Assembly: GCA_002449335.1 (NCBI GenBank)
Contig: DKDL01000119.1
Span: 1 to 17,263 of the forward strand
Reading direction: 5' to 3'
DNA from: Succinatimonas sp. UBA6849
Lineage (GTDB): Bacteria; Pseudomonadota; Gammaproteobacteria; Enterobacterales; Succinivibrionaceae
DNA length: 17,263 nucleotides
The number at the start of each line of letters is the position of its first letter. The first letter of the stretch is position 1. Made by a program: the position numbers and the translations under genes. The notes beneath the pieces are model-generated. The model saw only the letters and a list, made by a program, of their open reading frames with translations, was not told the DNA's origin and did no database searches. Positions 1 to 7,798 of the stretch are shown here, piece after piece.

Positions 1-561
1 AAAGACAGTAAAACCAATAAAGAAGTCTTTGCAAAGATTCCAAATTTAGAAATCTTAGAATGTTTTGAAAACAATATTAAAGAAAGATTTGGAAATGTTG
101 TAAAGAAAGATAACCTCGCTTTAAACATTGCTAATGCCCTGTTAGACGGTAATGCAGATTTTGTTTTGGATAAGCTTGAACCTCTTTTACGTTCATTTGT
201 ATCAGTAAGAGATACAGCAACTAAAGCACCTCAAGAGAACTACTATCATGGATTCTTAAACGGTATCTTTACTAACTGTAAAGATGACATAGGCAAATAC
301 CATTCTAATTATGAATCAGGTGATGGCTATGCAGATATCATCTTTAATGATCTAGGTGGTACTAAAGCCTGTGTTATTGAAATTAAAGTCTGCAAAGAAA
401 AAGAAAGCAGAGCTAAAAAAGCTAATGAAGCTATAGATCAAATTATTGATAAACACTATGTAGATACTATTTTAGAAGATGAGAATATAACCACTGTTAC
501 TGCTGTTGGTATCGCTTTTTATGCAAAGAACTGTGCTGTTGCTTGTAAAAAGATTAAGTAA
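1..561 (+). CDS. AAA-ATPase-like / PD-(D/E)XK nuclease family protein (DUF1703 type), 3' part only
   Basis: The reading frame is open from the first base, so the start lies outside the window and only the last 186 residues are visible. This part matches the C-terminal nuclease-like domain (PDDEXK_9) of the AAA-ATPase_like/DUF1703 family. It shows the family-typical YYHGFLNG at residues 81-88 and a PD-(D/E)XK core with Asp112 in GYADIIF and Glu127-x-Lys129 in VIEIKV. An AIDQI...KHY helix follows, as is usual in the family. The N-terminal P-loop ATPase domain would be upstream. These proteins are common in multiple copies in gut anaerobes; their role is unclear, with mobile-element or defence functions often suspected. 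An internal TTG at 166 is in frame but is not the real start. The family call is from motif recognition; function is not known. Confidence 0.85.
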   Translation, partial: KDSKTNKEVFAKIPNLEILECFENNIKERFGNVVKKDNLALNIANALLDGNADFVLDKLEPLLRSFVSVRDTATKAPQENYYHGFLNGIFTNCKDDIGKYHSNYESGDGYADIIFNDLGGTKACVIEIKVCKEKESRAKKANEAIDQIIDKHYVDTILEDENITTVTAVGIAFYAKNCAVACKKIK

Positions 562-571
562 AAGCTAATAG

Positions 572-799
572 GAATTTGCACGAGATTTAGAACTAATTAG
601 CATAACATTTAGAAATTCTTGTGACATAGGCTTGTCCAGAAAGGACTTTATTGTAGCCGAAAAATTTAAAACAGAAGAGTTTTTACAAAATCTGACTTTT
701 AGATCTTCTATAAAGGGAGTAAACAATCTTATTTTAAGACGACATATGTTTGCATCTGAATCATTTAGCCGATGCAAACATGTTTTTTCTTACCATTGA
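572..799 (+). pseudogene. Possible gene remnant: 75 codons open without a convincing start
   Basis: After the nuclease gene a different plus-strand frame stays open for 75 codons between a TAG at 569-571 and a TGA at 797-799. There is no ATG near its beginning; the first usable start is a TTG at 632, without a ribosome binding site. The codons look coding-like (for example FIVAEKFKTEEFLQN), which suggests the decayed 3' end of a gene, but I do not recognise the family. The terminator hairpin at 744-783 lies inside the frame, which argues against a working gene. A minus-strand frame over the same bases (565-777) would start inside that hairpin and is judged spurious. Confidence 0.2.
744..788 (+). 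terminator. Rho-independent terminator between convergent genes
   Basis: Arms at 746-756 (ATGTTTGCATC) and 771-781 pair over 11 bp, with a further U-G and A-U pair outside. The loop is 14 nt (757-770), and a run of six T follows at 783-788. The T run is only on the plus-strand side, so it should stop transcription arriving from the nuclease gene before it meets pflA. Confidence 0.6.
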
Positions 800-834
800 G
801 GCCACAGTGTGCAAATGAGTAAGACTTGAGATTA

Positions 835-1569
835 TTAGTCCTGATGCGCACCTAAGATCTTACAAGCAATTTCTACAGATGCTTTATCAGGCATTGGAGT
901 ATCTTTGAGCTTGTAATCAATACCTAAAGCCTCATATTTATGTACACCTAAAGAGTGATAAGGAAGCACCTCTACTTTTTTGACATTTGATAATGAGTCA
1001 ATGATCTTTCTTACGTTCTGCAACTGCTCATTGTTATCAGTAATACCTGGAACCAAAACATGTCTTATCCATACAGGAATATGCAATTCATCTAAATGAT
1101 GAACACATGCTAGAATATTCTCATTACCAATACCTGTTAGTTTTTTATGCTCTGCACTGTCAGAGTGTTTAATATCTAATAACACTAGATCTGTGTATTT
1201 CATTAGCTCATCGAACTTTAGCTTATACTCATCAGTATCTCTATATGGTCCTGCTGAAGTATCAAGACAGGTATTTACCCCAAGTTCTTTGAACTTTTTA
1301 AATAACTCAGTTACAAATTCTATTTGAACTAAAGCTTCGCCACCACTTACAGTGACACCTCCATCTTTGCCCCAGTAGTTTTTATAACGCATAGCCTTAT
1401 TAACTACAGTATCGACATCGTAAGTCTCCCCTGTTTTCATTTTCCAGGTATCTGGATTATGACAATAAAGGCAACGCATTGGGCATCCTTGCATAAAGAC
1501 CACAAAACGAACACCAGGTCCGTCTACAGATCCGAAAGTTTCAAAAGAGTGGATATAACCTTGAGTCAT
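835..1569 (-). CDS. pflA: Pyruvate formate-lyase activating enzyme (radical SAM)
   Basis: PflA uses a [4Fe-4S] cluster and S-adenosylmethionine to abstract hydrogen from a glycine of PflB, creating the glycyl radical needed for pyruvate cleavage. The 244-residue length is close to the usual 246. The radical SAM motif CPMRCLYC places the cluster ligands at Cys29, Cys33 and Cys36. The stretch VSGGEAL near residue 81 is the glycine-rich SAM-binding segment. The start at 1569 is preceded by AGGA with 8 nt spacing. Another ATG five bases upstream is immediately followed by TAA and cannot be the start. It lies 124 bp downstream of pflB in the same orientation, and a GC-rich hairpin separates them, so expression from both the pflB transcript and a local promoter is possible. 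Confidence 0.97.
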   Translation of the reverse strand: MTQGYIHSFETFGSVDGPGVRFVVFMQGCPMRCLYCHNPDTWKMKTGETYDVDTVVNKAMRYKNYWGKDGGVTVSGGEALVQIEFVTELFKKFKELGVNTCLDTSAGPYRDTDEYKLKFDELMKYTDLVLLDIKHSDSAEHKKLTGIGNENILACVHHLDELHIPVWIRHVLVPGITDNNEQLQNVRKIIDSLSNVKKVEVLPYHSLGVHKYEALGIDYKLKDTPMPDKASVEIACKILGAHQD

Positions 1570-1596
1570 TACATGTGTCCTATAAATTCTAGTTTC

Positions 1597-1617
1597 TGAT
1601 CAATACTTGATGATCAA
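1597..1617. promoter_or_regulatory. Clustered TTGAT/ATCAA half-sites upstream of pflA
   Basis: TGATCAA at 1597-1603 is followed by TTGATGATCAA at 1607-1617, so TTGAT-type half-sites occur in both orientations just before the pflA ribosome binding site. FNR binds TTGAT-N4-ATCAA; here the spacers are 1 or 3 nt, so a standard FNR site is not present. Recorded as a possible operator only. Confidence 0.2.
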
Positions 1618-1642
1618 AATAATTCTGCCTTACTCAGACAAA

Positions 1643-1665
1643 GGGCGCCAAAAGGCGCCCTCTTT
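1643..1665 (-). terminator. GC-rich hairpin between pflB and pflA (terminator or attenuator)
   Basis: A perfect 7-bp stem, GGGCGCC at 1643-1649 and GGCGCCC at 1654-1660, has an AAAA loop on the plus strand (TTTT on the minus strand). In the pflB direction it is followed by TTTGTCT, a weak U tract; on the plus strand it is followed by TCTTT. A second, AT-rich 10-bp hairpin (1677-1686 with 1691-1700) spans the pflB stop codon just before it. The pair probably ends most pflB transcripts and lets some through to pflA. Confidence 0.55.
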
Positions 1666-1693
1666 ATACAGATTATAGTGTAATTTTTCTAAA

Positions 1694-3940
1694 TTACATT
1701 GCCTTATGGCATGTTCTAGAAATTACGTCTAACTGCTGCTCACGAGTTAAATCGATGAACTTAACAGCGTAACCTGATACACGGATTGTGAAGTTTGCAT
1801 ACTCAGGTTTCTCTGGGTGCTCCATAGCATCGATTAACTTCTCAGTACCGAATACATTAACGTTCAAGTGGTGAGCGCCTTGGTTGAAGTAACCGTCCAT
1901 TACCTGAACTAAGTTCTTAACACGCTCTTCCTCTGAGTGACCTAATGCATCTGGGCTGATGGTCTGGGTGTTTGAAATACCGTCTAAAGCATACTCGTAA
2001 GGTAGTTTTGCAACTGAGTTTAGAGATGCTAATAAACCTGACTTCTCAGCACCGTATGATGGGTTTGCACCTGGTGATAATGGCTCGCCAGCCTTTCTGC
2101 CATCAGGTAATGAACCTGTTGCCTTACCGTATACAACGTTAGAAGTAATGGTAAGAATAGAGGTTGTAGCCTCTGAGTTACGATAGGTATGACGCTTCTT
2201 TAACTTGGTTAAGAAGGTTCTTAATAACCATACTGCAATCTTATCAGCACGATCATCATCATTACCGTAACGAGGGAAGTCACCTTCAACCTCAAAGTCA
2301 ACAGCAATGCCGTTCTCGTTGCGGATTGGCTTAACCTTTGCGTACTTAACTGCTGATAATGAGTCAACTACGTGTGAGAAGCCTGCAATACCAGTTGCAA
2401 AGGTACGACGTACATGAGTATCGATTAAAGCCATTTCAGCAGCTTCGTAATAGTATCTGTCGTGCATGTACTGAATTAAGTTCAATACGTTAACGTACAG
2501 ATCTGCTAACCACTCTAGAACGATGTCGTAGTTTGCCATTAACTCATCGTAGTTTAAGTACTCTGAGGTGATCTTAGGTAATCTTGGGCCAACCTGCATA
2601 CCGGTCTTGCAATCAATACCACCGTTCATTGCGTATAGAAGGGCCTTAGCTAAGTTTGCACGAGCACCGAAGAACTGCATTTCCTTACCAGTCTGTGTTG
2701 CAGATACGCAGCAGCAGATTGAGTAATCGTCGCCCCATACTGGACGCATTACATCATCGTTCTCATACTGGATTGATGAGGTATCAACAGAAATCTTTGC
2801 AGCATACTTTCTGAAGTTTAATGGTAACTTCTCGGTGTATAGAACTGTTAAGTTAGGCTCTGGTGATGGCCCCATGTTCTCTAAGGTGTGTAAGAAACGG
2901 TAATCGTTCTTAGTTACCATGTGACGGCCATCCATGCCGAAACCTGCAACTTCTAGAGTTGCCCAAACTGGGTCACCTGAGAATAACTGGTTGTATGAAG
3001 GTATACGTGCGAACTTAACCATACGTAACTTCATAACTAAGTGGTCGATTAACTCCTGTGCCTCTTCCTCAGTTAAGGTGCCTTCTTTTAAGTCACGCTC
3101 AATATAAATATCAAGGAAGGTTGATACACGACCTACTGACATAGCAGCGCCGTTCTGAGTCTTGATAGCAGCTAAGTAACCGAAGTATAACCACTGAACA
3201 GCTTCACGAGCGTTGTTAGCTGGCTGTGAAATATCAAAACCATAGCTCTCTGCCATAACTTTCATAGCATTTAAAGCTTTGATCTGATCTGCTAACTCTT
3301 CACGCTGACGAATGATGTCATCGGTCATAGTACCGCAACCGCAGTTTGCAAAGTCAGCTTTCTTTGCAGCTACTAGGAAGTCAATACCGTATAGAGCTAC
3401 ACGACGATAGTCACCAACGATACGACCACGACCATAGGTATCTGGAAGACCGGTGATGATCTTGTTCTTACGAGCAAGTCTCATCTCAGGAGTATATGCG
3501 TCATATACAGCCTGGTTATGAGTCTTGTGATACTCATTGAAAATCTTGTGGAATTTAGGGTTAGGGGTATAACCATAGGTGGTGCAAGCTTCTTCAGCCA
3601 TCTTGATACCGCCGTATGGCATGAAAGCACGCTTTAAAGGCTTATCAGTCTGTAAACCTACAACCTTCTCAAGATCCTTGCTGTCAGCGCTGATGTAACC
3701 TGGACCGTAAGCAGTAATACCTGAAACTACTTCAGTTTCCATATCAAGAACACCGCCCTTTGCGCGTTCTTCATGCTGTAACTGCTGTAACTCGCCCCAT
3801 AGCTTATCGGTAGCTTTTGTAGGACCTGCTAAGAATGACTCATCGCCATCATAAGGTGTGTAATTGTGCTGAATGAAGTCTCTAACGTTAACGTCATCGA
3901 CCCAATGAGAGCCGGTAAAACCGCGCCACTGTTCTTTCAT
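1694..3940 (-). CDS. pflB: Formate acetyltransferase (pyruvate formate-lyase)
   Basis: PflB converts pyruvate and CoA to acetyl-CoA and formate without oxygen; it is the main pyruvate exit in mixed-acid fermentation. At 748 residues it is slightly shorter than the 760 of E. coli. The catalytic cysteine pair lies in the run Cys409-Cys410-Cys411 before VSA; by alignment with IACCVS of E. coli the pair is 410-411, and the third Cys is an extra. The glycyl radical site is Gly723 in RVSGYAV, 25 residues from the end. The start at 3940 has a strong AGGAG five bases upstream. The formate channel gene focA, which precedes pflB in enterics, is absent; fbp lies upstream instead. ArcA-type boxes in the upstream region suggest anaerobic control. 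Confidence 0.98.
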   Translation of the reverse strand: MKEQWRGFTGSHWVDDVNVRDFIQHNYTPYDGDESFLAGPTKATDKLWGELQQLQHEERAKGGVLDMETEVVSGITAYGPGYISADSKDLEKVVGLQTDKPLKRAFMPYGGIKMAEEACTTYGYTPNPKFHKIFNEYHKTHNQAVYDAYTPEMRLARKNKIITGLPDTYGRGRIVGDYRRVALYGIDFLVAAKKADFANCGCGTMTDDIIRQREELADQIKALNAMKVMAESYGFDISQPANNAREAVQWLYFGYLAAIKTQNGAAMSVGRVSTFLDIYIERDLKEGTLTEEEAQELIDHLVMKLRMVKFARIPSYNQLFSGDPVWATLEVAGFGMDGRHMVTKNDYRFLHTLENMGPSPEPNLTVLYTEKLPLNFRKYAAKISVDTSSIQYENDDVMRPVWGDDYSICCCVSATQTGKEMQFFGARANLAKALLYAMNGGIDCKTGMQVGPRLPKITSEYLNYDELMANYDIVLEWLADLYVNVLNLIQYMHDRYYYEAAEMALIDTHVRRTFATGIAGFSHVVDSLSAVKYAKVKPIRNENGIAVDFEVEGDFPRYGNDDDRADKIAVWLLRTFLTKLKKRHTYRNSEATTSILTITSNVVYGKATGSLPDGRKAGEPLSPGANPSYGAEKSGLLASLNSVAKLPYEYALDGISNTQTISPDALGHSEEERVKNLVQVMDGYFNQGAHHLNVNVFGTEKLIDAMEHPEKPEYANFTIRVSGYAVKFIDLTREQQLDVISRTCHKAM

Positions 3941-3962
3941 GATTACTCCTAATTAAGTTCAA

Positions 3963-3980
3963 ACAGATTTTTTTATCTGT
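3963..3980 (-). other. Small 5'-leader hairpin ahead of pflB
   Basis: ACAGAT at 3963-3968 and ATCTGT at 3975-3980 form a 6-bp stem with a six-base homopolymer loop, about 12 nt upstream of the AGGAG of pflB. It would sit in the mRNA leader; a stabilising role is possible but unproven. Confidence 0.3.
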
Positions 3981-4036
3981 CGTAAACGTTTCTGTTCTTT
4001 TTTAACTGAAACATAATCGCTTTTGCAAGCATGATG

Positions 4037-4042
4037 ATTATA
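4037..4042 (-). promoter_or_regulatory. Candidate -10 element for pflB
   Basis: On the minus strand this is a perfect TATAAT, about 97 bp upstream of the pflB start. The hexamer 17 bp further upstream (TAGGAA) does not resemble TTGACA. A good -10 without a -35 fits an activator-dependent promoter, in line with the ArcA-type boxes further upstream. Confidence 0.45.
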
Positions 4043-4168
4043 TAGATAAGATCCCTTTTTTCCTAGTGAACCTATGTAATGTTTTTGCAAAAAAATACCG
4101 ATTTATTTCAGAAATGGCTTTATTACAAGGAGTTAGAAAGGATTTAAATAATTACGATTATTAAACTT

Positions 4169-4183
4169 AGTTAATTAACCTAG
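4169..4183. promoter_or_regulatory. ArcA-type box 1 upstream of pflB
   Basis: AGTTAATTAA at 4169-4178 matches all ten positions of the published E. coli ArcA-P consensus WGTTAATTAW. It is centred about 130 bp upstream of the candidate pflB -10. The 12-mer GTTAATTAACCT (4170-4181) recurs at 4228-4239. Confidence 0.5.
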
Positions 4184-4225
4184 TAAACTCTTGAAGCTAT
4201 CCTAGTTACAAAGAATTTTTTATAA

Positions 4226-4239
4226 AGGTTAATTAACCT
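4226..4239. promoter_or_regulatory. ArcA-type box 2 upstream of pflB
   Basis: AGGTTAATTAACCT is a perfect 14-bp palindrome whose core matches nine of ten positions of the ArcA consensus on either strand. It lies 58 bp from box 1, about five and a half helical turns. Confidence 0.45.
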
Positions 4240-4248
4240 CAAATTTTT

Positions 4249-4273
4249 GTGAATTTTAAATTACAAAATTCAC
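4249..4273. repeat. Inverted repeat, 9-bp arms, upstream of pflB
   Basis: GTGAATTTT at 4249-4257 and AAAATTCAC at 4265-4273 are perfect complements separated by 7 bp. It may be an operator or a weak hairpin in the 3' region of fbp. Confidence 0.4.
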
Positions 4274-4291
4274 GTTAAAAGCAAAATTCAA

Positions 4292-4317
4292 AGATCACAA
4301 GGCGATTTTTGTGATCT
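4292..4317. repeat. Inverted repeat made of two outward-facing CRP-like half-sites; possible fbp 3' hairpin
   Basis: AGATCACAA at 4292-4300 and TTGTGATCT at 4309-4317 are perfect 9-bp complements with an 8-bp spacer. Each arm equals a half of the CRP consensus, but the halves are in everted order, so this is not a standard CRP dimer site. Read on the minus strand it is a hairpin followed by TTTGAATTTT, about 135 nt after the fbp stop, so it could serve as a weak terminator. Confidence 0.4.
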
Positions 4318-4360
4318 ACATGATCTATCCTAACGTTATTTAAAATTATGTTGCATCACG

Positions 4361-4391
4361 TTGTTTATTAAATGAGTTGTTTATTAAATGA
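4361..4391. repeat. Tandem repeat, period 16 bp, two copies
   Basis: TTGTTTATTAAATGA occurs at 4361-4375 and again at 4377-4391, separated by one G. It lies in the fbp-pflB gap, 60 bp after the fbp stop. Together with the boxes and dyads nearer pflB it fills the 510-bp intergenic region; no gene was found there. Confidence 0.7.
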
Positions 4392-4450
4392 ACAGTACAA
4401 TAACAGATTTATCAAGTCTTAAATAAAATCTATGGGATCACAGACAAAAT

Positions 4451-6367
4451 CTAGATAAAAGGATTCCCTTTTTCATCGGTCAATCTTTCCCTTAACAGAC
4501 CTTTCTTGTACATTTCTAAAAGATCTTCAAGATCTGAAATTAGCTCTTTTATCCCCTGTCCAAGATCAGTATCAATTACCATCTTTCTTTGTTTGAAATC
4601 TTCAACTGCTATAACTTGCAGATCTGCAATATCACTGTTGTTGGCAATTGCATCTTTGATAGTAGTAAAAGGAGTATGAGCTTTTAGGTGCAAATAATGA
4701 GAGCTATAGATTAGAGTGTAACCTGCAATTCCTGTTTTAGCCTGATAAGCTTTGCAAAAGCCACCGTCAATAACTAGAAGCTTACCGCCTGCTCTTACAG
4801 GTGTTTCGCCATCCTTTGCCATGATAGGAGTGTGGCCATTGATGATATGACCTTCATTTGGATCTAAAGAGAATTCTCTTAAGATCTGATTACAGGTTTT
4901 CTCTTCATAATAATAGGTGTAATAAGGATTTCTCGGTTCATGCCAGGTCGACTCTTCCAAGACAAACAGTCTTTCAAAGAGCTTCATTCTTCTGCCAGAC
5001 AATGGAGATAACGGACCTGTCCACATGTACCATAAAAAGTCTAAATGGTCTTGATCTCTTAAGGTATAAGCCTCACGAATTTTCTTTTGACAAAAGTCTA
5101 AGTAATCTCGTCCTGACAGTTCATTACCGTCGCATTTAATCTTTTTAAAAGAACCATCCTCATCTAATGGTATACATCCATGGTACAGCAAATTGCCATT
5201 AAAGCACTGATACATGGTACCTTTAGAATACAGAAACTTTACATGGTTATTAAGTCTTACTGAACCTGTAAAGGATGCTACCAAATCATCTACAACTTCC
5301 TTTTCGGCTGCCGTTAAAGCATAAGGATCAGCTTTATTAACTGTTGGCAGATCAGTTGTTTTTAACTTATATGTCTTACCGTCAGTTAAAGTAACTGTAC
5401 CATTTTTAAGATCAAGACCATCTAACACTAATCTGTCATCTAATTCATACTCTGGTTGTCTTTTTACAAGTTGACCTATGAGCTTTACAGCAAGAACTGC
5501 GACAGCTTTGTGGGATGCCGGAAAGTCCTTTTCATTTTTATAAGTTGAGTTTGCGAACATGGCAAGTTTTCTTAAAGAAATACCGTAGCCATTCTCAAGC
5601 ATTTTAAAGTTCTTATAGCGAATGTTATTGCAAAGAACATTTACGGCGCACAAAGCAGAACCACAACAGGCGCCAATCCACAGTACATCATGATTACCCC
5701 ATTGCAGATCAAGATCATGATATTGCATCAAAAGATCCATGCACTTATCAGGGTGTGGACCTCTATCAAAAATATCACCTAAGACGTGCAGTCTGTCCAC
5801 GGCTAATCTTTTGATGAGCTTACACAGCTCTAGAATGAAGTACTTAGCAGAGCCAGTTTTGATAATCGCCTCTAAAATAGAACGGTGGTAAGCCATTCTA
5901 GAGTTTTGATCATCAGATTTAGCATGCATTAACTCATCTATGATGTATGAAAAGTCACCATCGATTGCTTTTCTTACCTTAGAACGTGAGTATTTTGAAG
6001 AGAGGTAATTAGACAGAGCAATTAAATCGAGTATGGTCTTGGTATAAAAAGAGTTTAAATCAGTGCTACCATCTTTTTCTTTGTTTGAAAGACACTCATT
6101 TGGATAGTAAATGAGAGTGCATAACTCATCGATTTGCTCTTTTTTGTAATCAGTAAAGACTAATCTTACCTTTTCTTTGATAACGCCTGAGGCGTTATTT
6201 AAGATATGTTTAAAAGCTTCATATTCGCCATGAATATCAGAAATAAAATGCTCTGTACCTTTTGGCATAGATAAAACAGCATTGAGGTTAATCAGCTTGG
6301 TATAAACCGCATAACGATTGTCATACTCTCTTGAGAGCAACTCAAGATATCTCTGTCTTTGTAACAT
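4451..6367 (-). CDS. fbp: Fructose-1,6-bisphosphatase, class III
   Basis: This enzyme hydrolyses fructose 1,6-bisphosphate to fructose 6-phosphate, the committed gluconeogenic step. The 638-residue length and motifs are those of the class III (Bacillus Fbp) family, which has a calcineurin-type metallophosphatase fold unrelated to the class I/II enzymes usual in gammaproteobacteria. Metal and active-site motifs are visible: SDIHGE with Asp44 and His46, GDIFDRGP at 197-204, GNHD at 224-227, and INGHTPI plus VIDGGFCKAYQ in the C-terminal half. The start at 6367 is preceded by AGGA with 7 nt spacing. It follows the alcohol dehydrogenase gene by 140 bp in the same direction; no clear terminator lies between, so joint transcription is possible. 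A class III enzyme in this host may reflect ancient transfer from Firmicutes or Bacteroidetes-type bacteria (inference). Confidence 0.96.
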   Translation of the reverse strand: MLQRQRYLELLSREYDNRYAVYTKLINLNAVLSMPKGTEHFISDIHGEYEAFKHILNNASGVIKEKVRLVFTDYKKEQIDELCTLIYYPNECLSNKEKDGSTDLNSFYTKTILDLIALSNYLSSKYSRSKVRKAIDGDFSYIIDELMHAKSDDQNSRMAYHRSILEAIIKTGSAKYFILELCKLIKRLAVDRLHVLGDIFDRGPHPDKCMDLLMQYHDLDLQWGNHDVLWIGACCGSALCAVNVLCNNIRYKNFKMLENGYGISLRKLAMFANSTYKNEKDFPASHKAVAVLAVKLIGQLVKRQPEYELDDRLVLDGLDLKNGTVTLTDGKTYKLKTTDLPTVNKADPYALTAAEKEVVDDLVASFTGSVRLNNHVKFLYSKGTMYQCFNGNLLYHGCIPLDEDGSFKKIKCDGNELSGRDYLDFCQKKIREAYTLRDQDHLDFLWYMWTGPLSPLSGRRMKLFERLFVLEESTWHEPRNPYYTYYYEEKTCNQILREFSLDPNEGHIINGHTPIMAKDGETPVRAGGKLLVIDGGFCKAYQAKTGIAGYTLIYSSHYLHLKAHTPFTTIKDAIANNSDIADLQVIAVEDFKQRKMVIDTDLGQGIKELISDLEDLLEMYKKGLLRERLTDEKGNPFI

Positions 6368-6507
6368 TTTATTTTCCTAGCTTTTATTTTGTTTTAGCTT
6401 ATCTGTTTAATAAGATATTGACTCTTATTGATGTAAAGTATCACGATACACAATTTGAGCAAAGTGAGCACTAATAAAGACACTGTGCACCAAAAGAGCC
6501 AATAGAA

Positions 6508-7725
6508 CTACAGTTCATTTATCTTATGTTCACTGTAGTTTGCTGCAATTGAGTAAATCTTTTCACAATCACTCTTATATAAAACAACAAACTTTCCTTC
6601 ACTCTTGTTTTGCTCATCTACACCGAGCATACTCAAAAGCAAAGGAATGTCTTCAGTTTTAGCTCCAATTTCTTTAAAAGACAAAGGCATTCCTATTGAT
6701 TTAAAGAAACGTCTTAATGCATCAATACCAGCACTTGCTGTAACTGAAGGATCATCAAAATCTAATGCTACATTAAAGACATTTGAAGCAAAGCGAGCAA
6801 ATCTCATGACGTCATGCTTTAAGACATACTCCATCCAGGCAGGAAACATCACTGCAAGTCCTGCTCCATGAGCTACATCATATAAAGCTGATAACTGATG
6901 TTCTAAGTGATGGGTTGCCCAATCCTGTTCTCTATCAACACCGCAGATATTATTATGAGCTAATGAGCCAGCCCACATTAAGTTTGCTCTTGCATTATAG
7001 TTACGAGGATCTTCCATTACTGTCTGAGCATTCTTAATGATAGCTCTCAATAAACCTTCACAGATGTTGTCTGTAACATCAACACACTCTGAATTTGTAA
7101 AGTATCTTTCCATGATATGAGCCATCATATCGGTGATACCACAAGCTGTCTGGTATTTACTTACAGTATAGGTAAGTTCAGGATCTAATATGGCAAACAA
7201 AGGTCTGTTCAATTCACTAGAGCAACCGCATTTAATGATATGACCGCCTATTGTCTTTTGAATTACAGATGAGGTTGAACTTTCTGATCCAGCTGCAGGA
7301 ATAGTAAGCACAGCGCCTACTTTCAAAGATGACACAGGCTTTCTCTTTTTAAGATAGAAATCAAAGAAATCACCTTGTTCACTGTCAGCTACACCTAAAG
7401 AAATAGCTTTAGCTGTATCAATTACAGAACCACCACCTACAGGTAAGATGAAATCCACTTTTTCCTTTCTTGCTATTTCAATACCTTCATATACTAAATC
7501 TGCTCTAGGATTTGGCTTTACTCCTCCTAACAAGGTGTAGCCAATAGAAAAAGATGCTAACTGCTCTTTAATCGATGAGATAAGACCGGATCGAACTGCT
7601 GATCCTCCACCATAGACAATTAGAACTTTTTTATATCCGAGTGAAGAGATAGTCTGACCTACTTTAGAACTAACACCTTGACCGAAGATGTATTTTGTAG
7701 GTAAACAGTATTGAAAGTTTTCCAT
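6508..7725 (-). CDS. Iron-containing alcohol dehydrogenase, YqhD/butanol dehydrogenase-like
   Basis: The 405-residue protein is a group III Fe-dependent alcohol dehydrogenase that should reduce aldehydes with NAD(P)H. The N-terminal nucleotide domain contains VYGGGS at 38-42, the position used by the NADPH-dependent YqhD enzyme, and PVGGGSVIDTAK at 95-106. The metal ligands can be placed at Asp199, His203, His272 and His286, with the same D-x3-H and H-x13-H spacing as YqhD. Together with PflB it could act as a redox sink in fermentation, but the physiological aldehyde cannot be read from sequence. The start at 7725 has AGGA 7 nt upstream. The length is a little above the 387 of YqhD. Confidence 0.9.
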   Translation of the reverse strand: MENFQYCLPTKYIFGQGVSSKVGQTISSLGYKKVLIVYGGGSAVRSGLISSIKEQLASFSIGYTLLGGVKPNPRADLVYEGIEIARKEKVDFILPVGGGSVIDTAKAISLGVADSEQGDFFDFYLKKRKPVSSLKVGAVLTIPAAGSESSTSSVIQKTIGGHIIKCGCSSELNRPLFAILDPELTYTVSKYQTACGITDMMAHIMERYFTNSECVDVTDNICEGLLRAIIKNAQTVMEDPRNYNARANLMWAGSLAHNNICGVDREQDWATHHLEHQLSALYDVAHGAGLAVMFPAWMEYVLKHDVMRFARFASNVFNVALDFDDPSVTASAGIDALRRFFKSIGMPLSFKEIGAKTEDIPLLLSMLGVDEQNKSEGKFVVLYKSDCEKIYSIAANYSEHKINEL

Positions 7726-7792
7726 AAAATTATCCTTACCTATGTATTCTTATCTGATTAGCTTTGATTGCTTTAAAAAAGGCTTTATGGAA

Positions 7793-7798
7793 ATTATA
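7793..7798 (-). promoter_or_regulatory. Candidate -10 element for the alcohol dehydrogenase
   Basis: A perfect TATAAT on the minus strand lies 68 bp upstream of the start codon. No good -35 is found at 16-18 bp, so the call is weak. Confidence 0.3.

Noticed and set aside
565..777. Minus-strand frame of 70 codons
   Set aside because: It would start inside the terminator hairpin, has no ribosome binding site, and has no recognisable product.
4858..5139. Plus-strand frame of 93 codons within fbp
   Set aside because: It is antisense to conserved class III phosphatase sequence and has no recognisable product.
6605..6871. Plus-strand frame of 88 codons within the alcohol dehydrogenase
   Set aside because: It is antisense to the conserved C-terminal part of the enzyme; no independent support.
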